DNA from: Nocardia coubleae NBRC 108252 | GTDB taxonomy: Bacteria; Actinomycetota; Actinomycetes; Mycobacteriales; Mycobacteriaceae | Direction: 5' to 3' | DNA: 64,000 nt | NCBI RefSeq assembly: GCF_001612805.1 | Contig: NZ_BDBD01000019.1 | Location: forward strand, 1 to 64,000 | Part shown: in pieces, positions 1 through 7,346 of the stretch | How the letters are laid out: each line of letters starts with the position of its first letter | Position numbering within the stretch: position 1 is the first letter of the stretch | The notes under the pieces: model-generated | Told to the model about the DNA's origin: nothing | Database searches by the model: none | What the model saw: only the letters and a program-made list of their open reading frames with translations | Translations under genes and position numbers: made by a program

Positions 1-547
1 GCGCATGCCCAGGGTTGTTCATCCGTGTCGTTCGTCATTCCACAACGCTACGCCGTGAGATTAGGCAGATCGACCCGAAATCTGCAGTGCCACACAGCGG
101 TTGAAACCTGATCAGATTTCATATATGGCGAGCCAGTACTCCCGCAATTGTCACTGAACCAGATCAAGGGTTGACTGCGGTCGACCAACGTGTAGCCGCG
201 TGCTCGCGTGGTGACTGGAAAGCGTGCAGGAGAGACAGGTTCACCCACGTGTCCCTGCTCGAGGGATCGGAGTATCGGCCAGTACAGCTGCTAAGAGCTG
301 ACTAGTAATGTGCGCAAAAACGATTAGGCAGCCGACGCTTGTTCCGTGAACCAGTACACTGCTTCGTCGACGAGAACATCTCCTACCGAGGCGTGTTCGG
401 CAACCACCACCCAGCCCCAGCGCAGACCGCCTCAGTACGTCCCGGCATGGCCGACAGCTGATCCTTTGCACCCGCCAGGCTCGATGCACTGTGCAGCTCG
501 GGGGGTTCTCGTTTCGCGCGGGCAGTCGCTGCACCTTAGTCGGTCGG
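1..547. other. left-edge stretch without a convincing gene
   Basis: I see no credible coding region here. The open frames on either strand are short, lack ribosome binding sites and read as low-complexity Arg/Ser-rich or Cys/Trp-rich translations. The first 300 bases are less GC-rich than the genes that follow. The stretch lies beyond the stop of the leftward LOG-like gene, so it probably holds its 3' end region. Confidence 0.5.
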
Positions 548-1039
548 CTAGCGCGCAGCTTTGATGGCAAGCGTGAGAGCAGAGCTGACAGCGTCTTCTG
601 GCGAAGTGGCGCGCGTAGATTCTGGAACTTCTCTCCCATCGGAGGTAATGATGCGCCACCCTCCGATGGACACGATAGGAACGCCGCCTCTGCGGTTGGC
701 CAGCGCAAGTTCGGAGAGGGTGCCCCATGATCCGCCGATGACGATCACCGCATCAGCCGACTCGACGATGATGGAGTTTCTAGCTTCACCCATGGCGGTG
801 TAGAGGACGGCGGTCAGGCCGTCGCAGACCCTTGTTCGGTCGGTGTCAGGGCGGACGCCGATGACGATGCCTCCTGCGGAAGAGGCGCCTTCGGCTACGG
901 CGGCCATGACGCCGGTTCCACCGCCGCAGATGACGGTGGCGCCTTCTTCCGCAAGGAGTTGTCCGATTCGGGTTGCGTGCTGGGCATCTTCGGCGGTGCA
1001 GTCGCGGGGTCCGCACACGGCGACCTGCAGCTGGGGCAC
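548..1039 (-). CDS. LOG/TIGR00725-like nucleotide-binding protein
   Basis: A 163-residue single-domain Rossmann protein of the SLOG superfamily (TIGR00725 branch). The N-terminal strand and loop (VAVCGPRD, residues 6-13), the glycine-rich ICGGGTGVMAAVAEG (about 37-51) and the central GEARN...VIVIGGSWGTLSEL are the family's nucleotide-binding signatures. Lysine-decarboxylase-like LOG enzymes hydrolyse cytokinin nucleotides, but TIGR00725 members have no settled substrate, so I do not assign a reaction. The start is a GTG one base after the stop of the upstream regulator gene, which suggests translational coupling in a two-gene leftward operon. The length is normal for the family. Confidence 0.85.
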   Translation of the reverse strand: MPQLQVAVCGPRDCTAEDAQHATRIGQLLAEEGATVICGGGTGVMAAVAEGASSAGGIVIGVRPDTDRTRVCDGLTAVLYTAMGEARNSIIVESADAVIVIGGSWGTLSELALANRRGGVPIVSIGGWRIITSDGREVPESTRATSPEDAVSSALTLAIKAAR

Positions 1040-1040
1040 G

Positions 1041-2309
1041 TCAGTCTCTCTCTGCGGTGTAGGTGGTGAAGAGTTCGATCTGTTGAGTCATATCACGGGC
1101 GGTGCTGGTCTGGGCTGCGAGTGCGTGCAGTTCGGTTCCTGCGCTGACGACGCGACCGACGATCGGGGTTGTCCGGAGTTCGACGGGAAGGTCAAGGACT
1201 CGAGTGATGCGGTAGTGCGCGGCGTCGGCATCGCCGAGCGCCAGGTGCGCGCGGGCGGCATCGAGTTCGGCAGCTGCCCGGAATTCCGCTGGTGAGGAGT
1301 CGGCAAGGAGGTCGAGTGCGTTTTCGGCGAGTTCCAGAGCGAGGGTGTTGTGTGTTCGTCCGCCGATAGCGAGGTGGACTTCGGATCCGTAGTAGAGAGC
1401 TTTCGCGGGATCGAAGTGCATGACGCCGGGCTCACTGGCGTTGGGGTGAACGTTGGGGGCGAGGTCCAAAGCGAGGTCGAGGGCTGCCATGGCGGCAGCA
1501 GTGTTTCCGCGGGCGGCCTGGGCGCGGGCGAGCTGGCTGGCGAGCCGCAGTCGTGTGGAGAGGTCACTGGACTTGGCGAGGCCGTTCTCGGCGAAGTACA
1601 CCGCTTGGCCGAAGTCGTTGTTCCAGTAGGCCACGTTCGCTTGGATCCAGGAGACGTAGGCACGCAGGTGTTGGTCTTCGGCGAAGTCTGCTGCGAGTTG
1701 GGCGGTTCGCGCGTGGGTCTCAGCCGCGCTGGTTCGGCCGAGGTCGGCACAGGCGTGCGCCAGCAGCGCGCAGACTTGGCCGGCGAGCAGGTACAGCGTG
1801 GCCGCGGTTCGCGGACGCTGCCGTGGGGCGTCGAGTAGCTGGAAGACTTCTCGGCGGGTCCGGTTGAGCTCGGGGATGAGGGTGATCGGCGGCTTCACCA
1901 AATAGTCGACGGCGTGCTGGCCCACCTCGAACCGGAGCTGGTCGAGCACGACGGGATCGACGCCAGTGGTGCTGCGTTTGATCCACTGTGCGGACTCGTC
2001 CGTACTCATCGCGATCTCCTGGTCCAAGCTCTCGGTGATGTCGGGTTGCAGCCCTTCCATCATCGGTTGGGGCACCGCGATCAGGCTCTCGAAGGGCATG
2101 TGCCAGACCTTCTCGGCGATGCGGCGTGACGCGGGTTGGGCGGCCGGCACATCTCCAGCCATCCAACGTCGTAGTTGCCGTTCCGACAAGGTTGCGGATT
2201 CGCGATGCCGCTTTGCTATGTCATTGAAGTGGCGGCACCACTCGGGCACGGTGCGGTTTCCCTGCCGAATGAGCTGCTCGAGGACAGTGCGTGGATCTGG
2301 CATAGCCAT
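1041..2309 (-). CDS. XRE-like regulator with TPR-type C-terminal domain
   Basis: A 422-residue protein with an N-terminal helix-turn-helix region (about residues 10-60: TVPEWCRHFND..., LSERQLRRWMAG) and a long alpha-helical, Ala/Leu-rich part with TPR-like repeats (about 150-410). This layout is common for actinomycete regulators that switch antibiotic or stress genes. I chose the ATG at 2309 because AAAGGTGGGG precedes it. An upstream in-frame start would add 18 residues without a ribosome binding site. It is divergent from the small-gene string to the right and may bind the phased GTCCG boxes between them (inference). The ligand is unknown. Confidence 0.8.
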   Translation of the reverse strand: MAMPDPRTVLEQLIRQGNRTVPEWCRHFNDIAKRHRESATLSERQLRRWMAGDVPAAQPASRRIAEKVWHMPFESLIAVPQPMMEGLQPDITESLDQEIAMSTDESAQWIKRSTTGVDPVVLDQLRFEVGQHAVDYLVKPPITLIPELNRTRREVFQLLDAPRQRPRTAATLYLLAGQVCALLAHACADLGRTSAAETHARTAQLAADFAEDQHLRAYVSWIQANVAYWNNDFGQAVYFAENGLAKSSDLSTRLRLASQLARAQAARGNTAAAMAALDLALDLAPNVHPNASEPGVMHFDPAKALYYGSEVHLAIGGRTHNTLALELAENALDLLADSSPAEFRAAAELDAARAHLALGDADAAHYRITRVLDLPVELRTTPIVGRVVSAGTELHALAAQTSTARDMTQQIELFTTYTAERD

Positions 2310-2382
2310 ATTCCCCACCTTTGCTTTCGGTATGTCCACGGTATGCGTTGTGCCCCAGGACAACTAGTGGCTACGCGCGGAC

Positions 2383-2431
2383 GTCCGAGAAAAGTCCGGC
2401 AAAAGTCCGGTTGGCGACATTGTGACGTCCG
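2383..2431. promoter_or_regulatory. four phased GTCCG boxes in the divergent promoter
   Basis: GTCCG occurs at 2383, 2394, 2405 and 2427, so the copies are 11, 11 and 22 bases apart, on one face of the helix. Two copies sit in the repeated decamer AAAAGTCCGG. The array lies between the divergent starts at 2309 and 2594. It is a plausible operator for the neighbouring XRE-TPR regulator. The spacing is seen; the binding is inferred. Confidence 0.45.
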
Positions 2432-2593
2432 TGCCTGGTGAGTGACGCTCATCTCGTGCTCGGCACCGGGCCCGCGCCATCGGACCACCCCGCGATGGCT
2501 GCACAACCGACGCGCCCTTCCGGACCCCCGCCGCACGGGGCAGCGCCTCGGTGCCGAGCACATCGAGTTGGTCGGCGACCAAGGAGGCAGCGA

Positions 2594-2770
2594 ATGCGAA
2601 GGCTCGATGACCTCGCGGTGTGCGAGGAGAGCGACCGTGACTGCACCGACCCGGGCTCGTTCGCGTCCTACAACGAGGCGTACTCGGCACTGAAACTGCA
2701 CGACGCACACGGCCCTCAGTGTCAGCGGCACTTGGCCGCAACCGCTTTCGTCGCCGCCGAGCACGACTGA
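2594..2770 (+). CDS. small Cys/His-containing hypothetical protein
   Basis: A 58-residue hydrophilic protein starting MRRLDDLAVCEESDRDC. The start is set by AAGGAGGCAG four bases before the ATG at 2594. Longer in-frame versions from 2438 would read through Pro/Arg-rich sequence without a ribosome binding site. Cysteines near residues 10, 17 and 46 and nearby histidines could bind a metal, but no known domain is evident. It opens a rightward string of small genes divergent from the XRE-TPR regulator. Function unknown. Confidence 0.6.
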   Translation: MRRLDDLAVCEESDRDCTDPGSFASYNEAYSALKLHDAHGPQCQRHLAATAFVAAEHD

Positions 2771-2807
2771 GTCGCCACGGCGAGGCCTAGGTAGAGACGA
2801 GGAACAG

Positions 2808-2894
2808 ATGCCCACCACAGACCTGTCCGCCTGCCCGCCTGAGTCAGAACCACCACCGCCGAAGTTCGGCTCGTCGGGAAGGTCCCTGCGATGA
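2808..2894 (+). CDS. 28-residue peptide, coupled to the next gene
   Basis: An ATG at 2808 preceded by GACGAGGAAC opens a 28-codon frame (MPTTDLSACPPESEP..., proline-rich in the middle). Its TGA overlaps the ATG of the 291-residue gene as ATGA. It may be a leader peptide that feeds ribosomes into the next gene or a small protein of its own. Most codons end in G or C, as in the neighbouring genes. No homologue is recognised. Confidence 0.4.
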   Translation: MPTTDLSACPPESEPPPPKFGSSGRSLR

Positions 2895-3766
2895 CGAGGA
2901 TGATCGGGTACTTTCGCGAGGCGCTGGTGCACCCGGATGACGTTCTGGTGGTGGAGCATCAACTGCAGCGCGCCGCGTCGGCGGTCGGGGCGCCGCTCCT
3001 CCAGGAGGAGATCAAACGCGAGCCAGCACCGACGAGGAACCCGCTGTGGTCGTTGATGGAGACGTTGGACCGGCGCCACGACACCATGCTCGTGCGGACC
3101 GTGACCGACCTGGCAGCACGCGATCGGGTCGACCTTCGGCCGCTGATGGGCGGGCCGGCCAGCTACCGTGTGCTGTGGGCGGCGGTCGAGCAGCTGCACT
3201 CCGGCGAGGGCGGCTACATCGTCGTTCCGAGCATGACCCACTTCGAAGGTCTGGTCGTCTCGCGGCCCGTGCTCATGCGACAAATCGCTGACCTGCATCC
3301 TGCGGTCGGGATCTTGGATGCCAGCAACGCCGACCACCTCGCTGTCGGCGCGAATACTGTGGTCATCGGCGAGTTCCAGGTGCCCCCGGTTCCGCTGGCC
3401 GAGGATATTGCCAGCACCAATGCGCGCGCTCGGATCGGCCGTGCCGGGCTGGCCGACCTGGCACCCGCGGTGGACCTCCTGGTCCGCAAGTTGGTTGGCA
3501 CGGTGACCGAGAAGGACCACTTCTCCGGGCAAGGCCATCTGTTGACGATCCGCATCCATCGCGATCTCGCAGCGAGCACGCTGGTTGTTACCTGTCTCGA
3601 CACCAGGGACTTCGCAGAAGTCCCACCACACCGAGCGGTGGTGGAGGCCTGCGCGCCTGGACGGATCGCGCGGACGCGCTGGGGGACGTCGGGAACGGCG
3701 ACGCGGTGCGAGCTTCTGTTGCCGGGCGCTCAGCAATCGGAGCCGCTATCGGCGACGGCCCGGTGA
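2891..3766 (+). CDS. hypothetical protein, 291 aa
   Basis: A soluble protein with no signal peptide or membrane segment. I do not recognise a characterised domain. The middle (about residues 95-200) looks alpha/beta with strands such as GGYIVVPSMTHF and NTVVIGEFQVPP. The C-terminal 60 residues (STLVVTCLD..., GTATRCELLLP) faintly recall a histidine-kinase-type ATPase fold, but the motifs are too weak to claim it. The gene is coupled at both ends (ATGA with the 28-aa ORF, GTGA with the next gene), so it is the core of a small operon. Confidence 0.75.
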   Translation: MTRMIGYFREALVHPDDVLVVEHQLQRAASAVGAPLLQEEIKREPAPTRNPLWSLMETLDRRHDTMLVRTVTDLAARDRVDLRPLMGGPASYRVLWAAVEQLHSGEGGYIVVPSMTHFEGLVVSRPVLMRQIADLHPAVGILDASNADHLAVGANTVVIGEFQVPPVPLAEDIASTNARARIGRAGLADLAPAVDLLVRKLVGTVTEKDHFSGQGHLLTIRIHRDLAASTLVVTCLDTRDFAEVPPHRAVVEACAPGRIARTRWGTSGTATRCELLLPGAQQSEPLSATAR

Positions 3767-3978
3767 GCGCGATGCAGGTGCACCTCAAGGTGGCGTTTCC
3801 GGGCGCTCATCACCGAGAGCGAGTCGTCTTCGACTATCGCGCCGAACGTGAGGTAGCGGAGGCGTTCGCAGCGGATATGACGCGCTGGCACAGCGCCGTG
3901 CTCGTCACCATTGATCGAGCGGTAACAGCGACGATGCGCAGACTTCCATGCCACAGGCTCTACGAAGGTGGCGGATGA
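3763..3978 (+). CDS. small hypothetical protein, 71 aa
   Basis: The GTG start overlaps the previous stop as GTGA. An ATG at 3772 is the other choice. The product (VSAMQVHLKVAFP...) has two short beta-like stretches and an amphipathic middle, and ends LYEGGG. No domain is recognised. The tight coupling argues that it is translated together with the 291-aa protein and may be its partner. Confidence 0.5.
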   Translation: MSAMQVHLKVAFPGAHHRERVVFDYRAEREVAEAFAADMTRWHSAVLVTIDRAVTATMRRLPCHRLYEGGG

Positions 3979-4079
3979 GCGCATTGAGACCAGGACCTAC
4001 GGACTGCCGGATCCCAGCCACAGAAGTCGTTGGCGCAGTGCCGTGCTCGCCACTGTCGCTCGGGCAGCAGGTGCAATGA
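3975..4079 (+). CDS. putative 34-residue peptide
   Basis: An ATG at 3975 overlaps the previous stop as ATGA and opens 34 codons (MSALRPGPTDCRIP...). Its own stop overlaps a further ATG at 4076 (17 codons, to 4129), which in turn runs into the ATG at 4122. The succession is striking, but each unit is short enough to be chance. No homology is recognised. Confidence 0.25.
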   Translation: MSALRPGPTDCRIPATEVVGAVPCSPLSLGQQVQ

Positions 4080-4121
4080 CACCTCGGCTGCCCGGCCTGA
4101 ACTCGATGAGGCTCGACCGCG

Positions 4122-4274
4122 ATGAATGACCCCGATGAACACCAGCTGCCGCACCGCGAGGCACAGAAGATTCCGCCTGCGCGGGTTGATTGCGGAATCG
4201 TCAGGGATCCAAGCCTTTTGGGGGCAGTCCTGACGGGGCTGCGAGAAACCTTTCGATACGAGACCAGCACCTAG
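4122..4274 (+). CDS. putative 50-residue protein
   Basis: A 50-codon frame (MNDPDEHQLPHREAQKIPP...) with GATGAGG about 12 bases upstream and mixed charged composition. It is the last member of the chain of small overlapping frames that starts at 2594. A competing ATG at 4126 in another frame gives 35 residues. It may be genuine, but nothing beyond composition and position supports it. Confidence 0.3.
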   Translation: MNDPDEHQLPHREAQKIPPARVDCGIVRDPSLLGAVLTGLRETFRYETST

Positions 4275-4605
4275 GCCGAGTAGGTTGCTCCAAGCCGGTT
4301 CATCTCACTCCAACTTTCCGGGCGAGAGAAACATCGTGCAGCTAAACAAAGAAAGCGAGTTGTTTACGAGACCCTGAATTGCAGTCCTGAATATCGACGG
4401 TGAGGCACGGAAAGCCTTGCACCGCGATTAGGCGTATCCGGTTCAGCGAGCATGCTGGACCGGCATTGGCCGTGCATAGACCATGCGTTTGAGATGTCAA
4501 GGGCTACAACAACTTTCGACAGATTTTTGCTGACAGAGGCGGTGCAGGTATGCCACCATCATTGGCGTCAGATCGACTCGGACGATTTCGGAGGGGGTGA
4601 TTCTG
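4275..4605. other. gap upstream of the radical SAM cluster
   Basis: No convincing gene. The stretch is AT-richer than the flanks, as expected for a promoter region, and presumably holds the promoter of the biosynthetic block. An open frame at 4452-4712 reads like non-coding composition and overlaps the better-supported 9-codon ORF. Confidence 0.4.
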
Positions 4606-4635
4606 ATGACCAAGTGGGTCGCAGGCGGAGCCTGA
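4606..4635 (+). CDS. 9-codon ORF (MTKWVAGGA), leader or mini-peptide
   Basis: An ATG at 4606 is preceded by GGAGGGGGTGATTC, a near-perfect extended Shine-Dalgarno, at good spacing. It encodes only MTKWVAGGA before TGA. Two hairpins (4644-4661 and 4673-4708) and then the radical SAM gene follow. The layout fits a translated leader of an attenuator, or an ultra-short peptide substrate. A single Trp codon is thin evidence for tryptophan attenuation. Peptides of this size are known as RiPP precursors (the biarylitide pentapeptides), but no peptide-modifying motif partner is proven here. Confidence 0.35.
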   Translation: MTKWVAGGA

Positions 4636-4672
4636 TCTCAGAAGGCCGGCGACGCCCGGCCGAGTTTGATGT

Positions 4673-4708
4673 CTGTCGGCGTCCAGCATTGCCGCTGGGC
4701 GCCGACAG
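4673..4708 (+). promoter_or_regulatory. strong hairpin in the leader of the radical SAM gene
   Basis: The arms CTGTCGGCGTCCAG (4673-4686) and CTGGGCGCCGACAG (4695-4708) pair over 14 positions with one G-U wobble and an 8-base loop. GTAATTTTCC follows. A weaker hairpin, GGCCGG...CCGGCC, lies at 4644-4661. This may be a terminator/attenuator between the 9-codon ORF and the gene at 4765. The T-run is short, so the role is inferred. Confidence 0.5.
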
Positions 4709-4764
4709 GTAATTTTCCTGAACTGTTTTTCCGTTCATTCCAGCTACCGGAGCGAGGTTTTCTG

Positions 4765-6201
4765 ATGCTTCCGTTCGAGTCATTTTCTTATCCCTTTTTC
4801 GATCTGAGCACTTCTGCGGATCATCGGGCGCTGGTGGCTTCTCACCTGTCGACGCCGGATGTCGCGATCCCTGCCGATCACACGCGCGGGCTCAAGGCGT
4901 TGTACGTGCACATTCCGTTCTGCGACAGCCTGTGCACGTTTTGCCCGTTCGTGAAGTGGGTCGGTACCCCCGAGCGGGTGGCGACGTTCCTGGCCGCGCT
5001 GCAAGTAGAGCTGGAAACCCTCGGGGCGACGCCGCGGATGCAGGGTTGGGTCTTCGACAGTGTCTACATCGGCGGCGGGACGCCGTCGGTGCTGTCGGTG
5101 GAGCAGATCGCTGCGTTGATGGCGCAGATCCGCGCGAACTTCACCCTGGCCGCGGATGCGGAGATCTCCTTCGAGTTCGAGGTGAAGTCGGTGTCGCCAG
5201 AGAAGTTCGCCGCCCTGGCCGAACTGGGCGTCACGCGGGTGAGTTTCGGCGTGCAGTCCTTCGACCCCGAGATCAGGGACATGGTGCACATCACCGCCAC
5301 CCTCGACCAGGTCCACGACGCGATCGGCTGGGCCGGTGAGCATTTCACCAATACCAACCTCGACATGATGACCGGTTTCCCTGGTCAGGACCATGCGCAC
5401 GCACGCCGGGATGCTCGGCTCGCCGCAGAATCGGGTGTGGGCAGTGTGTCGATGTACCCGGTCGACTACTGCATGACCCTGCCGGGGTGGCAGGACCGTA
5501 TCCGCTCGGGCGAGCTGCCGCGCCCCGCGCTGCTGGATGAGCGGTCGCGGATGTTCCACGAGGCTCGCGCCGCGCTGCTCGAGTCGATGGGCGAGCAGAA
5601 CATGTACTGCTTCGGCCCGGCGGACGCGCCGGCGACGAAGTACATGTTCTCCACGCTCTACGGCGGTTACCGCGACGAGGCAGTCGGGGTGGGACCGGGC
5701 GCCTACAGCTTCATCCGGGGTTTGGCCTGGATGAACGACGCCGACGAGCGGCACTATGCCAAGATCGCGGGCGCCGGGCTGCTGCCGATCACCCGCTCCT
5801 CGGTCTACCACGCCTACGAGAAGGGCTTGGTGTTCTTCCCGAAGCGGCTCACCTTCGACATGCGCGACCTGCAGGTGTTGGACCTGGACAAGGTCTACGG
5901 CGAGCGGATCGAGCGCATCGTGGACGCCGGGCACGCCGAGATCAGCGGTGACGTGCTGCGGCTGACCGAACCGGGCAAGCTGGTCTACAGCGAGCTGATG
6001 GCGCACTTCTTCGCCGACCCGCAGCAGCGGCTCTACCACCGCATCGTCGACCGGCTCTCCCAGCAGGTCGGTGTCATCGACGAGACCGAGTGGAAGGCCG
6101 GCGCCGACCGGGTCGCCGCGATGGGCGCGACCAACGCCCTGCCGGGCGCGTCGAGCCGGACCCGCCACAAGCGCCTCCCCCTCGTCACGGCTGCCCCGTG
6201 A
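4765..6201 (+). CDS. HemN/HemW-like radical SAM enzyme
   Basis: A 478-residue protein of the coproporphyrinogen-III-oxidase-like radical SAM family. The cluster ligands are Cys53, Cys57 and Cys60 in HIPFCDSLCTFC (CxxxCxxC). IGGGTPS (SAM binding) and a GVQSFDPEIRD segment typical of HemN relatives follow, then a HemN-type C-terminal region. The start at 4765 has GGAGCGAGG upstream; a longer form from 4666 would translate the leader hairpin. In a gene cluster such proteins are rarely haem enzymes. HemN-like (class C) members methylate or cyclopropanate natural products. It is the first of four overlapping genes. The substrate is unknown. Confidence 0.9.
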   Translation: MLPFESFSYPFFDLSTSADHRALVASHLSTPDVAIPADHTRGLKALYVHIPFCDSLCTFCPFVKWVGTPERVATFLAALQVELETLGATPRMQGWVFDSVYIGGGTPSVLSVEQIAALMAQIRANFTLAADAEISFEFEVKSVSPEKFAALAELGVTRVSFGVQSFDPEIRDMVHITATLDQVHDAIGWAGEHFTNTNLDMMTGFPGQDHAHARRDARLAAESGVGSVSMYPVDYCMTLPGWQDRIRSGELPRPALLDERSRMFHEARAALLESMGEQNMYCFGPADAPATKYMFSTLYGGYRDEAVGVGPGAYSFIRGLAWMNDADERHYAKIAGAGLLPITRSSVYHAYEKGLVFFPKRLTFDMRDLQVLDLDKVYGERIERIVDAGHAEISGDVLRLTEPGKLVYSELMAHFFADPQQRLYHRIVDRLSQQVGVIDETEWKAGADRVAAMGATNALPGASSRTRHKRLPLVTAAP

Positions 6202-7346
6202 CCGGCGACCCGTACTTCTCCCGGCTCCTGGACGCGCTGACCGCGCCTGAAGCCGGATACGTGCGCGCCAGCACCCCGGCCGCGGCCGGGAGCGGCCCGG
6301 ACTTCGCGGTCGGGGAGGCCCGGTACCCGATGCCCGCCGAGGTGCGTGAGCGCCTGGCCGAGCAGGCGCGCGGCATGGACCGGTTCTGGTATTCCGATCC
6401 CCGTGGGGAGGCCGGACTGCGCGCCATCTATCTGCGCGATCTGGTGGGTGGCGAGGCCGACCCGGACACGGTGCTGGTGACCGCGGGAGGCAAGGAGGCC
6501 GCAGCCCTGGCGGTGCGGTTCGCGCTGCATCAGCAGGGCGGCGGACCGGTGCTGATCCCCACGCCCGGATGGGAGCCCTACCGGTTCTGGGTCGAGGCGG
6601 CCGGTGCCGAGGTCCGTAGCTATGACCCGTCGGCCATGGCAGCCGACCCGTCGCGGTTGCGGGCTCTGATCGACGAGTGCGATCCACGGCCGCGGGTGCT
6701 GGTGCTGAACTACCCGCACAACCCCACCGGCACCTCGCTCTCGCAGGCGGTGATGGATGAGCTGATCGCCGTCGCGACGGTGTACGGGGTGTCGGTGGTC
6801 TCCGACGAGGTGTACCGCAGCTTCGGGCCGGCGCCGGTGAGCGCGGCGCGGGCGCTCGCGTTCGACCCGCAGCGTCACCTCGTGGTCGACTCGATCTCGA
6901 AGTGGTGCGCGGCTGCTGGGCTGCGCGTCGGATTCGTGCACGCCGAGCGCCGAGTCGTCGACGCGCTGACCGCGGTGCGCGCGGCCTCGGCCTCGTGCAC
7001 CAGCGTGCTCACCCAGGCATTCGCCGCCAACCTGCTGACCGATTCGGCCGCCACCACCTGGCTCGTGCAGCTGCGCCGCCAGGTGGCCGCCGACCGCACG
7101 GACACCGCGGTCGCACTGGGCGAGGCCGGGATCGACGTCGTGTCCCATGGCGGGCTCTACCTGTGGTGCAAGACCCCGGACCCAGCCGCCCTGCCCGCCC
7201 GAGACGGGACCGCGGTGGCGGGCGCGCGGGTGAGCGGGGGCGCGGGTTTCGGTGCGCCGGAACACTTTCGGGTGTGCCCGGCGCGGGCCGCGCTGGATCC
7301 GGTCGCGGCGGCGGCCGCGGTCGTCGAGACGTTGGGGACCTGGTGA
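6198..7346 (+). CDS. PLP-dependent aminotransferase (fold type I)
   Basis: A 382-residue class I/II aminotransferase. It shows NYPHNPTG (171-178), SDEVYR with the cofactor Asp203 and Tyr206, and SISKW with the Schiff-base lysine at about 235, followed by a downstream GLRVGF. The GTG start overlaps the stop of the radical SAM gene (GTGA), so the two are translationally coupled. It probably transfers an amino group to or from a keto acid made by this pathway. The specificity cannot be read from the sequence. Longer in-frame starts upstream run inside the previous gene and are rejected. Confidence 0.9.
   Translation: MTGDPYFSRLLDALTAPEAGYVRASTPAAAGSGPDFAVGEARYPMPAEVRERLAEQARGMDRFWYSDPRGEAGLRAIYLRDLVGGEADPDTVLVTAGGKEAAALAVRFALHQQGGGPVLIPTPGWEPYRFWVEAAGAEVRSYDPSAMAADPSRLRALIDECDPRPRVLVLNYPHNPTGTSLSQAVMDELIAVATVYGVSVVSDEVYRSFGPAPVSAARALAFDPQRHLVVDSISKWCAAAGLRVGFVHAERRVVDALTAVRAASASCTSVLTQAFAANLLTDSAATTWLVQLRRQVAADRTDTAVALGEAGIDVVSHGGLYLWCKTPDPAALPARDGTAVAGARVSGGAGFGAPEHFRVCPARAALDPVAAAAAVVETLGTW

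Noticed and set aside
2216..3736. 506-codon open frame on the minus strand
   Set aside because: It covers the coupled 28-, 291- and 71-aa genes and part of the regulator on the other strand, and is Arg/His/Pro-rich. It is a shadow caused by high third-position GC.
4606..4708. Classical trp attenuator
   Set aside because: Only one Trp codon, no tandem run, and no tryptophan gene downstream. Kept only as an undefined leader.
4452..4712. 86-codon frame before the radical SAM gene
   Set aside because: No ribosome binding site, odd composition, and it overlaps the 9-codon ORF and the leader hairpin.
4765..6201. Assignment as haem-pathway coproporphyrinogen dehydrogenase
   Set aside because: The HemN-type motifs are shared by many non-haem enzymes. 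Coupling to aminotransferase, aldolase and ligase genes makes a haem role unlikely.
4780..6687. 635-codon open frame on the minus strand
   Set aside because: Antisense to the radical SAM and aminotransferase genes, whose active-site motifs are intact. Its translation is Arg/Pro/Gly-rich noise.
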